Source of the DNA: Fangia hongkongensis FSC776 = DSM 21703
GTDB taxonomy: Bacteria; Pseudomonadota; Gammaproteobacteria; Francisellales; Francisellaceae
Direction: 5' to 3'
Length of the DNA stretch: 64,000 nt
Assembly: GCF_000379445.1 (NCBI RefSeq)
Contig: NZ_KB902251.1
Coordinates: forward strand, 188,645-252,644
A program made the position numbers and the translations under genes. The notes beneath the pieces are model-generated. The model worked only from the letters and a program-made list of their open reading frames with translations, made no database searches and had not been told where the DNA came from. Of the stretch, positions 53,149-63,105 are shown in pieces (position 1 is the first letter of the stretch; every line of letters starts with the position of its first letter).

Positions 53149-54327
53149 ATGAAAGTAACTAAAATTGAAGTTTTCGACATCCATTGCCCAAAACGACCGG
53201 CATGGACTCCTGTTTTTGTTCGAATTTTTACAGATGAAGGGATACATGGCACAGGTGAGGCAGGCCTAGCCTATGATCTTGGTCATTCTGCTGTTGCCAA
53301 TATGATTAAGGAGTTTTCACAGGAAATGATCATTGGCATTGATCCTTTTAATAGTGAAGATATCTGGAACCGCATGCTAAGAGAAAGCTTCTGGGGACTG
53401 GGAGGAGGTCCTGTTATTTATGCTGCAATGAGTGCGATTGACACAGCCTTATGGGATATTAAAGGCAAAGCACTTGGTTTGCCTGTATATAAACTATTAG
53501 GCGGCAAAACTAATAAAAAACTTCGCACCTATGCAAGTCAGCTACAGTTTGACTGGGATTGCTATGAGCGAAAAACGCTCTTTAAACCAGAGGATTATGC
53601 CAAAGCAACCGAAAAAGCAGTTGCTGAGGGCTATGATGCTGTGAAAGTTGACCCGATGATGTTTGATCATAAAGGCGATACGATTTATGACTGTACACTG
53701 CCATTTCGTAGAAATCATTTACATCTGATTCGTGAACGACTACAAGCAATTCGTGATGCTCTGGGTGATAATGGAGATATTATTTTTGAGTGTCATTCTC
53801 TGCCGGGGTTAACTTCAGCACTTCAGCTAGGTGAAATTGCTCAAGACTTTAATTGCCTTTATTTTGAAGAGCCTGTTAATTACTTAAATAGTAAATTACA
53901 TCACCCACTTAAAGATAAACTCACTGTTCCCATCGCTGCCGGAGAAAGGTTGTATCTTCGACACGGGGTAAGAGAGTATATTGAGTCACAAACTATTGAT
54001 ATCTTACAACCAGATATCGGCCTTTGTGGTGGTCTGACTGAAGCGAAGAAAATATGTGATTATGCTGATATGTATGATGTTAAAATTCAAGCGCATGTTT
54101 GTGGCGGTCCTGTGGCAACCGCTGCGAGCCTCCACTTGGAAACGGCCATTCCAAACTTTATCATCCACGAACATCATACCTATGCGCTTAAAGACTTTAA
54201 TCGTGAACTTTGCATTGAAGATCCTCAGCCTAAAGATGGTTACTTTGAAGTTTCTGAGAAACCCGGCATCGGCATTGAGCTAGATGACAAGGTTGTTAAG
54301 CGTTCGAACTATGTTACCATTCAGTAA
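53149..54327 (+). CDS. Enolase-superfamily sugar-acid dehydratase / cycloisomerase
   Basis: This 392-residue protein belongs to the mandelate racemase / muconate-lactonising enzyme branch of the enolase superfamily and is close to D-galactonate dehydratase. The capping domain is residues 1-115, followed by the barrel with YDAVKVD (Lys of the base motif, about 165). Metal ligands are the Glu in FECHS (Glu214, with His216), the FEEP pair (240-241) and AGER (Glu266). The catalytic His is in QAHVCGGPV (His316). The K-x-D in place of the usual K-x-K or K-x-N, and Glu instead of Asp at the first metal site, are noteworthy. The likely substrate is a hexonate, uronate or lactone. It is followed by a PrpF-type isomerase on the other strand. 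Confidence 0.85.
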   Translation: MKVTKIEVFDIHCPKRPAWTPVFVRIFTDEGIHGTGEAGLAYDLGHSAVANMIKEFSQEMIIGIDPFNSEDIWNRMLRESFWGLGGGPVIYAAMSAIDTALWDIKGKALGLPVYKLLGGKTNKKLRTYASQLQFDWDCYERKTLFKPEDYAKATEKAVAEGYDAVKVDPMMFDHKGDTIYDCTLPFRRNHLHLIRERLQAIRDALGDNGDIIFECHSLPGLTSALQLGEIAQDFNCLYFEEPVNYLNSKLHHPLKDKLTVPIAAGERLYLRHGVREYIESQTIDILQPDIGLCGGLTEAKKICDYADMYDVKIQAHVCGGPVATAASLHLETAIPNFIIHEHHTYALKDFNRELCIEDPQPKDGYFEVSEKPGIGIELDDKVVKRSNYVTIQ

Positions 54328-54360
54328 ATGTTAAATAGCTAGCCCTCTTTAATACTGCAT

Positions 54361-55434
54361 TTAGCAATAATACACCTCTCCTTTAGCAAGCAATCTTGCT
54401 GTTCTTTTATAAGTGCACTCAGCGACATCTAATGGAGAGTCATGCCCTGTGATATCAATTTCCACCTCCCCTTGTGCATGCCCAATATAGACTTCTTTAG
54501 TATGATCATCAGCATCAAACTGCTTATTACTTTGAGCACAAATTGTCCCTTTAGAGACAACAGCACTAGCAAGTGCCATTGCAGCTGTCATCGCCATTGC
54601 CGGATGAATCTGTCTTGCTGTTGGATTACTCCAGTAGCGTGCATAAATACTCTGATTTTTCGCTCTTGGTGCACTGACAAGCGCAATTCTTGGAAATGTC
54701 TGACAGGGATGTGTGATGTGCATTTTTTTTGCGCATTTTAATCTAAATGCTTCTATAGCACGATTGAGCTCAATATCTTCTTCCAATGCTTCATTACTTT
54801 GCTCATCACTAATATTAAAATCACATGCTCTAGCAATTACTAATGCACGTCCACAATCGATTAATGTCACAGGAATACCATCAACGATATCCAACATCTT
54901 GCCTGATGGAAAAATGGCTTCGGTTTGAGAGGCGCTTGGGTGCAAAAAAGAGATTTTTATAACAGAACCCGTAGACCCTACCCCATCAATATGATAATCC
55001 CCTTCATATAGCACCTTCCCATCCTTGCAAGGCACGATTATCTCTTTAACTGAATCCGTCGCAGGGCTATACACCCTTACTTTTGTTTCATCCTCTTTGG
55101 CATCAATCAAATGTGCCTCTATTGCACAACATGCTGCCGCTGTTGTCATATTGCCACAATCACTACTGGTATCGACCTCATTTGATAACACAGCAACTTG
55201 GCCAAAGATATACTCAATGTCTGCATCATTACGATTAGAAAGCGATAAAATCCCAATTTTGCTTGCATTAGATACACCGCCACCAATACCATCCACTTGG
55301 TATGGGTGAGGACTGCCCATTATTTTTCTAAGCACTTCATCACACTTTTCTTTTGAACTTGGTAAATCTTTTTTAAAGAAAAATGGACCTTTAGAAGTAC
55401 CGCCACGATATAAATAATAAGGAATACTTTTCAT
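54361..55434 (-). CDS. PrpF/GalD-type isomerase (aconitate or oxalomesaconate family)
   Basis: This 357-residue protein of the PrpF family contains the family mark YRGGTSKGPFFFKKDLP near residue 10. DGIGGGVSNASKIGIL (about 48-63) and SSDCGNMTTAAACC (catalytic Cys, about 96-109) follow. PrpF isomerises methylaconitate in the 2-methylcitrate cycle; its relative GalD is an oxalomesaconate tautomerase of gallate breakdown. Because prp genes are absent in the window and a dehydratase lies next door, an organic-acid route other than propionate is possible. The ATG at 55434 has GAGGTGAT upstream; a longer ORF (55473) lacks one. Divergent to the LysR regulator at 55547, which probably controls it. 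Confidence 0.85.
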   Translation of the reverse strand: MKSIPYYLYRGGTSKGPFFFKKDLPSSKEKCDEVLRKIMGSPHPYQVDGIGGGVSNASKIGILSLSNRNDADIEYIFGQVAVLSNEVDTSSDCGNMTTAAACCAIEAHLIDAKEDETKVRVYSPATDSVKEIIVPCKDGKVLYEGDYHIDGVGSTGSVIKISFLHPSASQTEAIFPSGKMLDIVDGIPVTLIDCGRALVIARACDFNISDEQSNEALEEDIELNRAIEAFRLKCAKKMHITHPCQTFPRIALVSAPRAKNQSIYARYWSNPTARQIHPAMAMTAAMALASAVVSKGTICAQSNKQFDADDHTKEVYIGHAQGEVEIDITGHDSPLDVAECTYKRTARLLAKGEVYYC

Positions 55435-55517
55435 GATAATCACCTCTATCTTTTGCTGAGATAGCTTTATCATATCGCACTGATATTGATTAATAAATTT
55501 TCAAATTCTATACTTAA

Positions 55518-55536
55518 GATTAAGAAAAATTTAATC
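55518..55536. promoter_or_regulatory. LysR-type box between prpF-like and LysR genes
   Basis: The perfect dyad GATTAA (55518-55523) and TTAATC (55531-55536) with a 7-nt centre contains the T-N11-A pattern of LysR-type regulators. It ends 10 bp before the LysR start codon. It probably serves autorepression, and activation of the divergent PrpF-like gene. Confidence 0.55.
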
Positions 55537-55546
55537 AAGCTTGAAA

Positions 55547-56440
55547 ATGAACTACCCTCCAATGAAAACCTTACCTGTATTTATCACCGCAGCAGAAAGT
55601 GAAAGCTTTTTAATTGCATCTCAAAAACACTATCTCACTTTACCTGCTATCAGCCAGCAAATAAAAGCATTAGAGCAAGATCTAAATTGTCAGTTGTTTA
55701 TCAGAGGGAATAATACGGTTAAGCTTACCACGAAAGGCAAGCTGTTCTTAGATGCAATAAAGCCGGCTATGAGCGCAATTTCTGATGCTAAAAGAGAGCT
55801 TTCTCAATTTCAAACCCACACCATGACAATCAGCGTATTAAATTCAATTTCAACTTTTTGTTTAATTCCCTATTTGGGGGAGTTTTATGCTAAAAACCCA
55901 CACACCGATGTTCGCCTTTCAACCAACTGGTCTTTGCCACCCACGCAACAGCATGAAGTTGATTTCATTATCGGTTATGGTCAAAAATCCAACTGGCCAA
56001 ATAACAAGGTGGAGTTTTTATGTAACGATCAGCTCATTGCTGTTGGGCATGCTGATATTGTTGCTGAGCATGATTTAACAACCTTACTACAAACCTATAA
56101 GCCATTAATGGTTGATGGCATCTACTTTCGCCAATCAGACTGGAAGACATGGAGTGATTTTCATAATATCACCATGCCTCAAAAAGAGCATTTCACACAA
56201 TTTGGAAACTCTGTGCAAGCAATTCACGCTTGTCTTAATAAAGTCGGTGTGCTTATCACCCACGAGCTATTTGTTCGCGATATGATTAACAATAACCAAT
56301 TAAAAGCCATTGGTAAGCCAATGAAAAATGAAAACTGGGATTATTTCCTTATCCATCAAAATAACAATCCCTCAACAGAGATGGAGAACTTAGCTTACTG
56401 GTTAAAAAAACGTATTTGTGAGAACCCTCACCGACGCTAA
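55547..56440 (+). CDS. LysR-family transcriptional regulator
   Basis: This 297-residue regulator has an N-terminal winged helix-turn-helix (AAESESFLIASQKHYLTLPAISQQIKALEQDLNCQLFIR, about residues 15-53), as in GcvA-like LysR proteins. An effector-binding domain of about 200 residues follows, with NSISTFCLIPYLGEF (about 102-116). It is divergent from the PrpF-like gene and most likely regulates it and perhaps the adjacent dehydratase. The ATG at 55547 is a conservative choice, with only a weak AAG upstream; an ATG five codons later is also possible. A dyad with LysR-box pattern lies 10 bp before it. Confidence 0.88.
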   Translation: MNYPPMKTLPVFITAAESESFLIASQKHYLTLPAISQQIKALEQDLNCQLFIRGNNTVKLTTKGKLFLDAIKPAMSAISDAKRELSQFQTHTMTISVLNSISTFCLIPYLGEFYAKNPHTDVRLSTNWSLPPTQQHEVDFIIGYGQKSNWPNNKVEFLCNDQLIAVGHADIVAEHDLTTLLQTYKPLMVDGIYFRQSDWKTWSDFHNITMPQKEHFTQFGNSVQAIHACLNKVGVLITHELFVRDMINNNQLKAIGKPMKNENWDYFLIHQNNNPSTEMENLAYWLKKRICENPHRR

Positions 56441-56468
56441 ATCCAATACAAAAGAACATGACATCATT

Positions 56469-58280
56469 TTACTCTTTAGGGTTTTGATCTTCAGATTTTT
56501 CAGTTTGCATCAGCTGTGATAAGGTGTCTGAATTTGCAGTTAACTGATTGATATACACCTTACTTTCACCACTTTTCAACCATAGTGTTTTTAACTTCTC
56601 CAACGTTTTTTGATCATGCTCTTTAAAAATACTGACTTTCTCAAACGCTGATTCTTTGCTATCTCCAAGCTTTATTAATACTTCTTCGGCTGCTTTGGCA
56701 GCAGACTCAAATGTCTCACGAATAACATAATTCGCCCCCGCTTCTTCTAGCTCATAAACATGGTGGCGATTGGTTGCTCTGGCAATAATTTGAATACGTG
56801 AGCTGTGACGGCGAATCAAATGTACAAGCGCTGTTTGAGCTTCTTGATCATTGGTTGCCGCCACAAATACCTCAGCGCTCTCAATACCCGCGGCAAGCAA
56901 CATCTCTGGGTTTAATGCATTACCATAGTAGGCTCTGTTACCATATCTTCTAAAGGTATTAATCATATTGCTGTCATAATCTAAAATAACCGATTCATAT
57001 TTGTTCGCCCTTAGCACCCGCGCGACAATTTGCCCAAAGCGGCCTGCTCCGGCAATAATGACTTTTCCTTGATGGGCAATACTATCTTCAGGTGCATTAT
57101 TTCTCCCCTGATAATGTGGCAAAATAACCTTTTCATACATTAAAAATAATATTGAAGTAATGATCATTGATAAAATAACCACCAAAGTAATTATCTCTGA
57201 AACTCCCATGGTTAATACAGAAAGACTAACGGCAAAACTTAGAAGCACAAATGCAAACTCACCACCTTGTGTCAAAGACAGGCTAAAGAGCCAAAAATCA
57301 GCCCCTTTAAGCCGAAAAATTTTAGCCAGCAGCATCAATACCACCATTTTAATTAGCATTAATACGATCACATAGAGTATGATATGCTGCCAATGTGCTT
57401 GTAGCACACTAAAGTGAATACTGGTGCCAATTGAGATGAAAAACACCCCCATTAACAAACCCTTGAAAGAGGATATTTGGCTTTCAATCTCGTGACGATA
57501 CTCACTGCCTGAGAGAATCACACCTGCAATAAATGCACCAAGCGCAGCAGAGAGCCCAATACTTTCCATCATTAATGCTACACCAATAATTAACAGTAAT
57601 ACGAGTGCTGTAAAAATCTCTGCAAGCCTCGTCTGGGCAATATAGCGAAATACATAACGCATGATGTATTTCCCAATAAGCACCATTAAACAGATAATCA
57701 CAAAGATAATCAGTGCTTGAATGCCAGCTGGAAAATGTGATAACCAGCTTTGATGCTGAGTATTAATCACCTGATCTCCGACCACCAAAATGGGTAATAT
57801 TGAGAAAATAGGAATAACTGCTATATCTTGCGCGATAAGTACCGAGAGTATAGATTGGCCAGCCTTGGTATTCATTTGCTTTATCTCTTGCAGAGACTGA
57901 AGCACAATTGCCGTTGAGGATAGCGCTAAAACCATCCCGACAGCCAAGGCACTTTGCCAAGTAAATTGTAATAGAAATACCATTAAAACAGTGAGAATCA
58001 ATGCACTTATCAGCACTTGCATTGTACCAAGCCCGAGCAGCTGATAACGCATCTGCCAAATGCTTTTTGGCCTTAACTCAAGGCCAATTAAAAACATCAT
58101 CATCACCACACCAAACTCTGCAATATGCTGTATGGTTAATGCTTCAGAGCCAATAAGACCAAAAAGTGGGCCAAGAAGAACCCCCGCAATTAAGTAGCCT
58201 AGAACTGAACCTAGCTTTAATCGTTTAGCAATCGGTACAGTAATCAATGCAAATAAGAGATATAAAGCAATCTGAGTCAA
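56469..58280 (-). CDS. Kef-type K+/H+ antiporter with RCK domain
   Basis: This 603-residue protein of the CPA2 family has an N-terminal transport domain of about 12 helices (residues 1-370). The QEIKQMNTKAGQSILSVLIAQDIAVIPIF region carries the conserved Gln-Asp around helix 5. The C-terminal Rossmann RCK (TrkA-N) domain has VIIAGAGRFGQIVARVLR (about residues 405-422). Such proteins release potassium under electrophile stress (KefB/KefC) or exchange Na+/H+. No ancillary KefF/KefG gene is adjacent. The last 40 residues are charged and probably disordered. A strong ribosome-binding site is not obvious (AAGGGG 7 nt upstream). Confidence 0.9.
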   Translation of the reverse strand: MTQIALYLLFALITVPIAKRLKLGSVLGYLIAGVLLGPLFGLIGSEALTIQHIAEFGVVMMMFLIGLELRPKSIWQMRYQLLGLGTMQVLISALILTVLMVFLLQFTWQSALAVGMVLALSSTAIVLQSLQEIKQMNTKAGQSILSVLIAQDIAVIPIFSILPILVVGDQVINTQHQSWLSHFPAGIQALIIFVIICLMVLIGKYIMRYVFRYIAQTRLAEIFTALVLLLIIGVALMMESIGLSAALGAFIAGVILSGSEYRHEIESQISSFKGLLMGVFFISIGTSIHFSVLQAHWQHIILYVIVLMLIKMVVLMLLAKIFRLKGADFWLFSLSLTQGGEFAFVLLSFAVSLSVLTMGVSEIITLVVILSMIITSILFLMYEKVILPHYQGRNNAPEDSIAHQGKVIIAGAGRFGQIVARVLRANKYESVILDYDSNMINTFRRYGNRAYYGNALNPEMLLAAGIESAEVFVAATNDQEAQTALVHLIRRHSSRIQIIARATNRHHVYELEEAGANYVIRETFESAAKAAEEVLIKLGDSKESAFEKVSIFKEHDQKTLEKLKTLWLKSGESKVYINQLTANSDTLSQLMQTEKSEDQNPKE

Positions 58281-58309
58281 TGTTTACCCCTTCCAGTTTA
58301 ATATTTTTC

Positions 58310-59707
58310 TTATACCCTACCACCTTTCGCCATTTTGTAGGGATCAAGCGCTGCTTTAAATTCTGCATCAGAGAGATATTTAAAATGATTATTGGCATCT
58401 GTTAATGTCAAATCATTATCCGCAGCATAATGCGCCATTTTAGATGCTTTATCATAACCAATAAGTGGACTGAGCGCAGTAACAAGCATTAATGATTCAT
58501 GTAAATATTGATCGATTTTTTTCTTATTAGGTGTTGCCCCTTCTAGTAAGAACTTAGTGAAGTTGATACAACTATCAGAGATGCAGCGAACAGACTGAAT
58601 GATATTAAAGATCATCATCGGCTTATAGACGTTCATCTCTAGATAGCCTGCGCTTCCTGCAATCGAAACCGCCATATCATAGCCCATAACTTGTGCAGCT
58701 ACCATTGCCATTGCTTCACATTGTGTTGGGTTTACTTTTCCCGGCATAATAGACGAACCTGGCTCATTCTCAGGAATCAATAGCTCATGAAAGCCCGCTC
58801 TTGGACCACAACTTAAAAGACGAATATCGTTGGCAATTTTAAAGAGTGACACCGCCAGGGTTTTTATCTCTCCCATCATTGCAACTAATGCATCATGTGA
58901 TCCTTGCACTTCAAATTTATTTTCCGCTGACACAAAGGGTAACCCTGTTAATTTGGCGATGTGTTCGGCAGCTTTCTCTGAAAAGCCAGAGGGGGCATTT
59001 AACCCTGTTCCCACCGCTGTGCCACCAATAGCAAGCTCATAAACATCATGAAGTGCATGCTCTATTCTCGAGATATCTTTTTTCAATAGTGCAGCATAAC
59101 CTGAGAACTCTTGCCCTAAGGTTAATGGAACTGCATCTTGCATATGCGTGCGCCCAATTTTGACAATATCATCCCAATCTTTTGCCTTTTTTGCCAAGTC
59201 TTTATGCATCATTTTAACAGCAGGCAATAGTTTCGTTTTCACTTCATACGCGGTTGCAATATACATTGCAGTTGGAAAGGTGTCATTGGAGGATTGCGAC
59301 ATATTGACATCATCATTTGGATGAATAGGCTTTTTACTCCCTAAAACACCGCCTGCCATCTCAATCGCTACATTTGAAATGACTTCATTTACATTCATAT
59401 TCGACTGCGTCCCACTGCCTGTCATCCAAACATGAAGTGGAAATTCAGATTTTAGCTTTCCATCAATCACCTCATCTGCCGCTTTTACGATTAAGTCTTT
59501 TTTCTCATCAGATAAAATGCCAAGCTCATTATTCGCAAGCGCTGCCGCTTTTTTTAAGATTCCCATAGCTTTAATAACTTCATGAGGAATCAAATCCTCC
59601 CCAATGGAAAAATGAATAATAGAGCGTTCAGTTTGCGCGCCCCAATATTTACTGTTATCTACCTCAATAGAGCCCATACTATCTGTTTCAATTCGCATGC
59701 TGGCCAT
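58310..59707 (-). CDS. fumC: Fumarate hydratase class II
   Basis: This 465-residue enzyme of the TCA cycle interconverts fumarate and malate without an iron-sulfur cluster. The signature [13 protein letters not shown] (about residues 316-328, with the catalytic Ser) is intact. [15 protein letters not shown] (about 96-110), [20 protein letters not shown] (about 130-149) and [16 protein letters not shown] (about 185-200) are too. Length equals E. coli FumC (467). The start has AGGAG 8 nt upstream. A second ATG three codons later is possible. It is followed by the Kef gene, 29 bp away, and preceded by the RhaT-like transporter, 35 bp away, so these may be co-transcribed. Confidence 0.97.
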   Translation of the reverse strand: MASMRIETDSMGSIEVDNSKYWGAQTERSIIHFSIGEDLIPHEVIKAMGILKKAAALANNELGILSDEKKDLIVKAADEVIDGKLKSEFPLHVWMTGSGTQSNMNVNEVISNVAIEMAGGVLGSKKPIHPNDDVNMSQSSNDTFPTAMYIATAYEVKTKLLPAVKMMHKDLAKKAKDWDDIVKIGRTHMQDAVPLTLGQEFSGYAALLKKDISRIEHALHDVYELAIGGTAVGTGLNAPSGFSEKAAEHIAKLTGLPFVSAENKFEVQGSHDALVAMMGEIKTLAVSLFKIANDIRLLSCGPRAGFHELLIPENEPGSSIMPGKVNPTQCEAMAMVAAQVMGYDMAVSIAGSAGYLEMNVYKPMMIFNIIQSVRCISDSCINFTKFLLEGATPNKKKIDQYLHESLMLVTALSPLIGYDKASKMAHYAADNDLTLTDANNHFKYLSDAEFKAALDPYKMAKGGRV

Positions 59708-59742
59708 TCTGATTTCTCCTTTATATTAAAAACCCACACTTA

Positions 59743-60789
59743 CTATATTGATGAAAAGCTAAAAAAGACTTCCGCTATAATAAATATCACCAGTGATACA
59801 ATTAGCATCATAGCACTTAACTTACTGGCACCACGCCACTCTCCTTGCAACCATCCCCAAAAATTAGACGTCAAGATGATGAAAATCATAAACGTTGGCC
59901 ATGCTATCGTATTGGTATATACTCCAGCATAACGCGTAGAAAGACCATATGAAATCAATGCTAAGAAAAACAAAAGCCCCATGATTAATGTGTAAAAATA
60001 ACTCATTCCAGTATTGATTTTCTTCCGCTTTGATTTATCTTCATCCACAATATCCATTTGCTTTATATTACGATAACAAAAGTATATAAAAAACGGGATA
60101 AACATCCCTATACACATAATAAACCAAGGAATACTAATCGGCGAAATGACTGTACTATAGCTTGTGTTTGCAACACTTTTTGTTATATCTGAAATACCAA
60201 GACTAAAGCTAATGCCTTCAACAGCAGAAGCCACCCCTGCTAAAAGCGCAAAGATAATGCCAATAAAGTACGCACCTTTTTTATGAATAATTCGACCAGT
60301 ATGTTTAATATCTTGTGCTTGTTTCTCACGCTCGCGCAGTTTCCCTGAAATAATCGAGAAAAGCATGCCAATAATAAATAAGACAAGCCCAATCATCTGA
60401 AAAATAATAAACCTGCTCGATGCATCTTCCACTGAGAGTAAACCAAACAATGAAGCAAGCACCGTTCCTGTTCCAACATTAATAATAAAGCCAAGTGCGA
60501 TGCCGATACGATGGAAACTTAAAATAAAAAATATCAGCCCTATACCATAAATCACACCACCAACAAACAATGTTAGTAAGCTTATAATAGGCGTGTTGGT
60601 TAACACATATAGAACATCAGATCCACTGAATACCGTGATTAACATTGGGACAAAAAAGAGGCCAAAAAAACACCATAAAAGCCAGATTTTTGCATGAGAA
60701 AAACTGTGAATATACTTACTTGGTGCGGTAAATGACCCATTAAAAACGCCTGCAATTAATGCAAAAACAACGGCAATAGACACACTCAT
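59743..60789 (-). CDS. RhaT-like (DMT superfamily) sugar or acid transporter
   Basis: This 348-residue protein has 10 predicted membrane helices and a basic cytoplasmic loop (KLREREKQAQDIKHTGR, about 150-166). It has the general layout of the L-rhamnose-proton symporter family: FNGSFTAPSKYIHSF in helix 1, YGIGLIFFILSFHRIGIALGFII and LGISDITKSVANTSYSTVISP. It likely imports a sugar or sugar acid with protons. The rhamnose specificity is not supported by any rhamnose genes here. It is between fumC and the DUF1445 hydro-lyase gene in the same direction. Confidence 0.72.
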   Translation of the reverse strand: MSVSIAVVFALIAGVFNGSFTAPSKYIHSFSHAKIWLLWCFFGLFFVPMLITVFSGSDVLYVLTNTPIISLLTLFVGGVIYGIGLIFFILSFHRIGIALGFIINVGTGTVLASLFGLLSVEDASSRFIIFQMIGLVLFIIGMLFSIISGKLREREKQAQDIKHTGRIIHKKGAYFIGIIFALLAGVASAVEGISFSLGISDITKSVANTSYSTVISPISIPWFIMCIGMFIPFFIYFCYRNIKQMDIVDEDKSKRKKINTGMSYFYTLIMGLLFFLALISYGLSTRYAGVYTNTIAWPTFMIFIILTSNFWGWLQGEWRGASKLSAMMLIVSLVIFIIAEVFFSFSSI

Positions 60790-60844
60790 TACATCTATCC
60801 TTTTGGCTTACGTACTAAAAAGTGTAGATCTTAATCTATAAGAT

Positions 60845-61651
60845 TCAAGTGGCATCATCTTCGTTAAACACAGGCTTTTGGCGGTATTTTCCCTCTGGGA
60901 TATCGGTGATGAACATATATCCTGGACTATGTGTGATTGCAATAGGTAATCGCGCATTAACTAGCGCAAGCTGTGGTGTTACGCCACAGCCCCAAAATAC
61001 AGGCACCTCATGCTCTTTAATCTCAACCTTATCGCCAAAATCTGGTGCATTGATATCCATAATACCAATCTTTTCAGGTGAGCCTATATGCACAGGAGCA
61101 CCATGCATTTTAGGATACATTGAGCTAATTTCAATCACCTTCTCTACCACATCTCTATCAAATGGGCGCATGCTCACAACCATATTGCCAGAAAATACAC
61201 CTTTAGGCTTACACGCTATATTGGTTTTATACATCGATACATTACAACCAGAGTCAATATGACGTAAGGGCAAACCTGCATCCATCAGTGCGCTTTCAAA
61301 TGTAAAGGAGCAACCAATTAAAAAACTAACAAAATCATGCTGCCAAATTTGGCTTATATCATTAAGCACTTTCTCTTGTAATACGCCTTGTTTGAAAATG
61401 CGATACTTTGCAAGATCGTAGCGAATATCACTATCTTTAGCGACGGATTTAGAAAAACGCACCTCTCCTGGCCTTGTGCTAGCAATCACCGGGCATGCTT
61501 GCGCATTTTGTTCACAAAACACCAAAAACTCCTCAGCATACTTTTGTGGCAGAATCACTACATTTGCCTGCACAAACCCCTGACAAAGACCTGCTGTTGG
61601 TTGAACAAGTTTACCTTGTTTCATTTTTTCTCTAAATTCAAATGGTGTCAT
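60845..61651 (-). CDS. DUF1445-family hydro-lyase (D-glutamate cyclase-like)
   Basis: This 268-residue protein matches the DUF1445/YcsI family, annotated as putative hydro-lyases, some of which act as D-glutamate cyclases. Family marks are FREKMKQGKLVQPTAGLCQGFVQANVVILP (N-terminus), SFLIGCSFTFESALMDAGLPLRHID (about residues 110-134) and the closing WGCGVTPQLALVNARLPIAITHSPGYMFITDIP (about 222-254). The start is at a good position relative to the family, with TTTACCTCC-complementary GGAGGTAAAA directly upstream (perfect ribosome-binding site). The real substrate may be an organic or sugar acid handled with the transporters nearby. Confidence 0.85.
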   Translation of the reverse strand: MTPFEFREKMKQGKLVQPTAGLCQGFVQANVVILPQKYAEEFLVFCEQNAQACPVIASTRPGEVRFSKSVAKDSDIRYDLAKYRIFKQGVLQEKVLNDISQIWQHDFVSFLIGCSFTFESALMDAGLPLRHIDSGCNVSMYKTNIACKPKGVFSGNMVVSMRPFDRDVVEKVIEISSMYPKMHGAPVHIGSPEKIGIMDINAPDFGDKVEIKEHEVPVFWGCGVTPQLALVNARLPIAITHSPGYMFITDIPEGKYRQKPVFNEDDAT

Positions 61652-61835
61652 TTTACCTCCAATAACTTACATCCCCAGCTAACAGCTTATTTAATTTCCT
61701 GCAAAAATAACAATTAAAACAAGCATTATTTCATCTACGATAATCAGGTTATTTAAAACTATTTAGGCAACTGCCCTTGGAATTTCAGTTAATTCATGTC
61801 AGGCTTACAAAGAAGTGTATTCAACTATAAGTAGC

Positions 61836-63083
61836 ATGAGCAAGAATATAGCGGGCTTCGCTCGACTGTCATTTGGCAACATCATTGAGTGGTATGACTT
61901 CTCATTATATATCTACTTTGCGGTTTTCATTGCTAAAGACTTTTTCCCATCACATGACCCTTATGTCAGTTTACTATTAACCTTTGCCACTTTTTTCCTT
62001 GGCTCTATTGTAAGGCCACTTGGTGGGCTGGTCGTCGGTTTTTTTAGTGATCGTTACCACCCTAAAACCATGGTGAACTTCTGTGTTATTGCTATGGGGA
62101 TTTCAACTTTTATTGTTGCCATTTTGCCTGATTATCACACGGTCGGCCTCTTAGCACCTATCTTACTTATCCTTTTGCGTATTGTGCAGGGTTTATCCGT
62201 TGGCGGCCAATTCCCTGGACTTATTTCATTATCAGTTAAAGATTATCATAGTGAAAAAGGCTTTGCCGTGGGTCTTGTTTTCTCTATCTCATCGCTTGGT
62301 TTTTTACTTGCCTCTATTGTTGGTTTTTTTGCCTCTAGTTATTTCTCACATCATGACACACAATTAATATGGCGTATTCCTTTTGCACTAAGTGGCCTTT
62401 TGTTTTTAGTGTATTTATTTCTTAACCGTAATGAAAACTACACTTTTTCAAAGAACAAAGATAAAAAGGCAAATATCTTTATCGCTCTTCTAAGGCAATA
62501 CAAGGCTATCTTAGCGGTCACCTGTTTAACGACTATGGCAGCATCTTTATATTATGTTGTGTTTACCTATCTTGTTAGTTACCAAATTAGTGAATTGGGA
62601 GTCAATGAGCAATCTGCCTTTATGGTAAATAGTATCACCTTGCTAATCGCCTGCATTTTATATCCTATTTTTGGTTATTTTGCTGATTATATTGGTGCTA
62701 AACGGCTCTTTTATATTGCCGGCACGCTCTTATTTGTATTACTCATTCCACTTATTCATCTCATTCAAAGTGGCAATCCACTGTGGATTTTGCTCTCCAT
62801 GCTCATATTCACCGTTTTTATGGCAGCCATTCAAGGGGCTATTTCTCCACTTTTTGCTGAAATATTTGAATCAGAGTGGCAAACAACGGGCTGTGCTTTT
62901 TCCTATAGCATCGGCAATGGCCTTGCAGGTGCAGCGCCTTTAGTCGCACTAACCTTTGTGCATATTCACCCTGTATATGGACTCAGCTTTTTTATGATGG
63001 GACTTTTATGCATTGGCGCTATTGGGCTTATTCTTGTCAAACATGTACAAAAAGAAGCCTTGCCTTACCCTGTGGCCCTCTAG
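61836..63083 (+). CDS. MFS transporter of the metabolite:H+ symporter (MHS/ProP-like) type
   Basis: This 415-residue protein has 12 predicted membrane helices. The first cytoplasmic motif ASFGNIIEWYDF-like SFGNIIEWYDFSLYIYFA and VRPLGGLVVGFFSDRYHPKTM (about residues 55-76), together with LRIVQGLSVGGQFPG, are the marks of MHS-family symporters. These import proline/betaine, citrate, alpha-ketoglutarate, shikimate or similar acids. With the hydro-lyase and dehydratase nearby, an organic acid is the likely substrate. A GTG start at 61815 is possible; I chose the ATG because the protein then begins like family members, but neither has a good ribosome-binding site. It is adjacent to the disrupted LysR gene, which may have controlled it. 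Confidence 0.88.
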   Translation: MSKNIAGFARLSFGNIIEWYDFSLYIYFAVFIAKDFFPSHDPYVSLLLTFATFFLGSIVRPLGGLVVGFFSDRYHPKTMVNFCVIAMGISTFIVAILPDYHTVGLLAPILLILLRIVQGLSVGGQFPGLISLSVKDYHSEKGFAVGLVFSISSLGFLLASIVGFFASSYFSHHDTQLIWRIPFALSGLLFLVYLFLNRNENYTFSKNKDKKANIFIALLRQYKAILAVTCLTTMAASLYYVVFTYLVSYQISELGVNEQSAFMVNSITLLIACILYPIFGYFADYIGAKRLFYIAGTLLFVLLIPLIHLIQSGNPLWILLSMLIFTVFMAAIQGAISPLFAEIFESEWQTTGCAFSYSIGNGLAGAAPLVALTFVHIHPVYGLSFFMMGLLCIGAIGLILVKHVQKEALPYPVAL

Positions 63084-63105
63084 CCTGTATACTGTTTGAT
63101 GTGCA

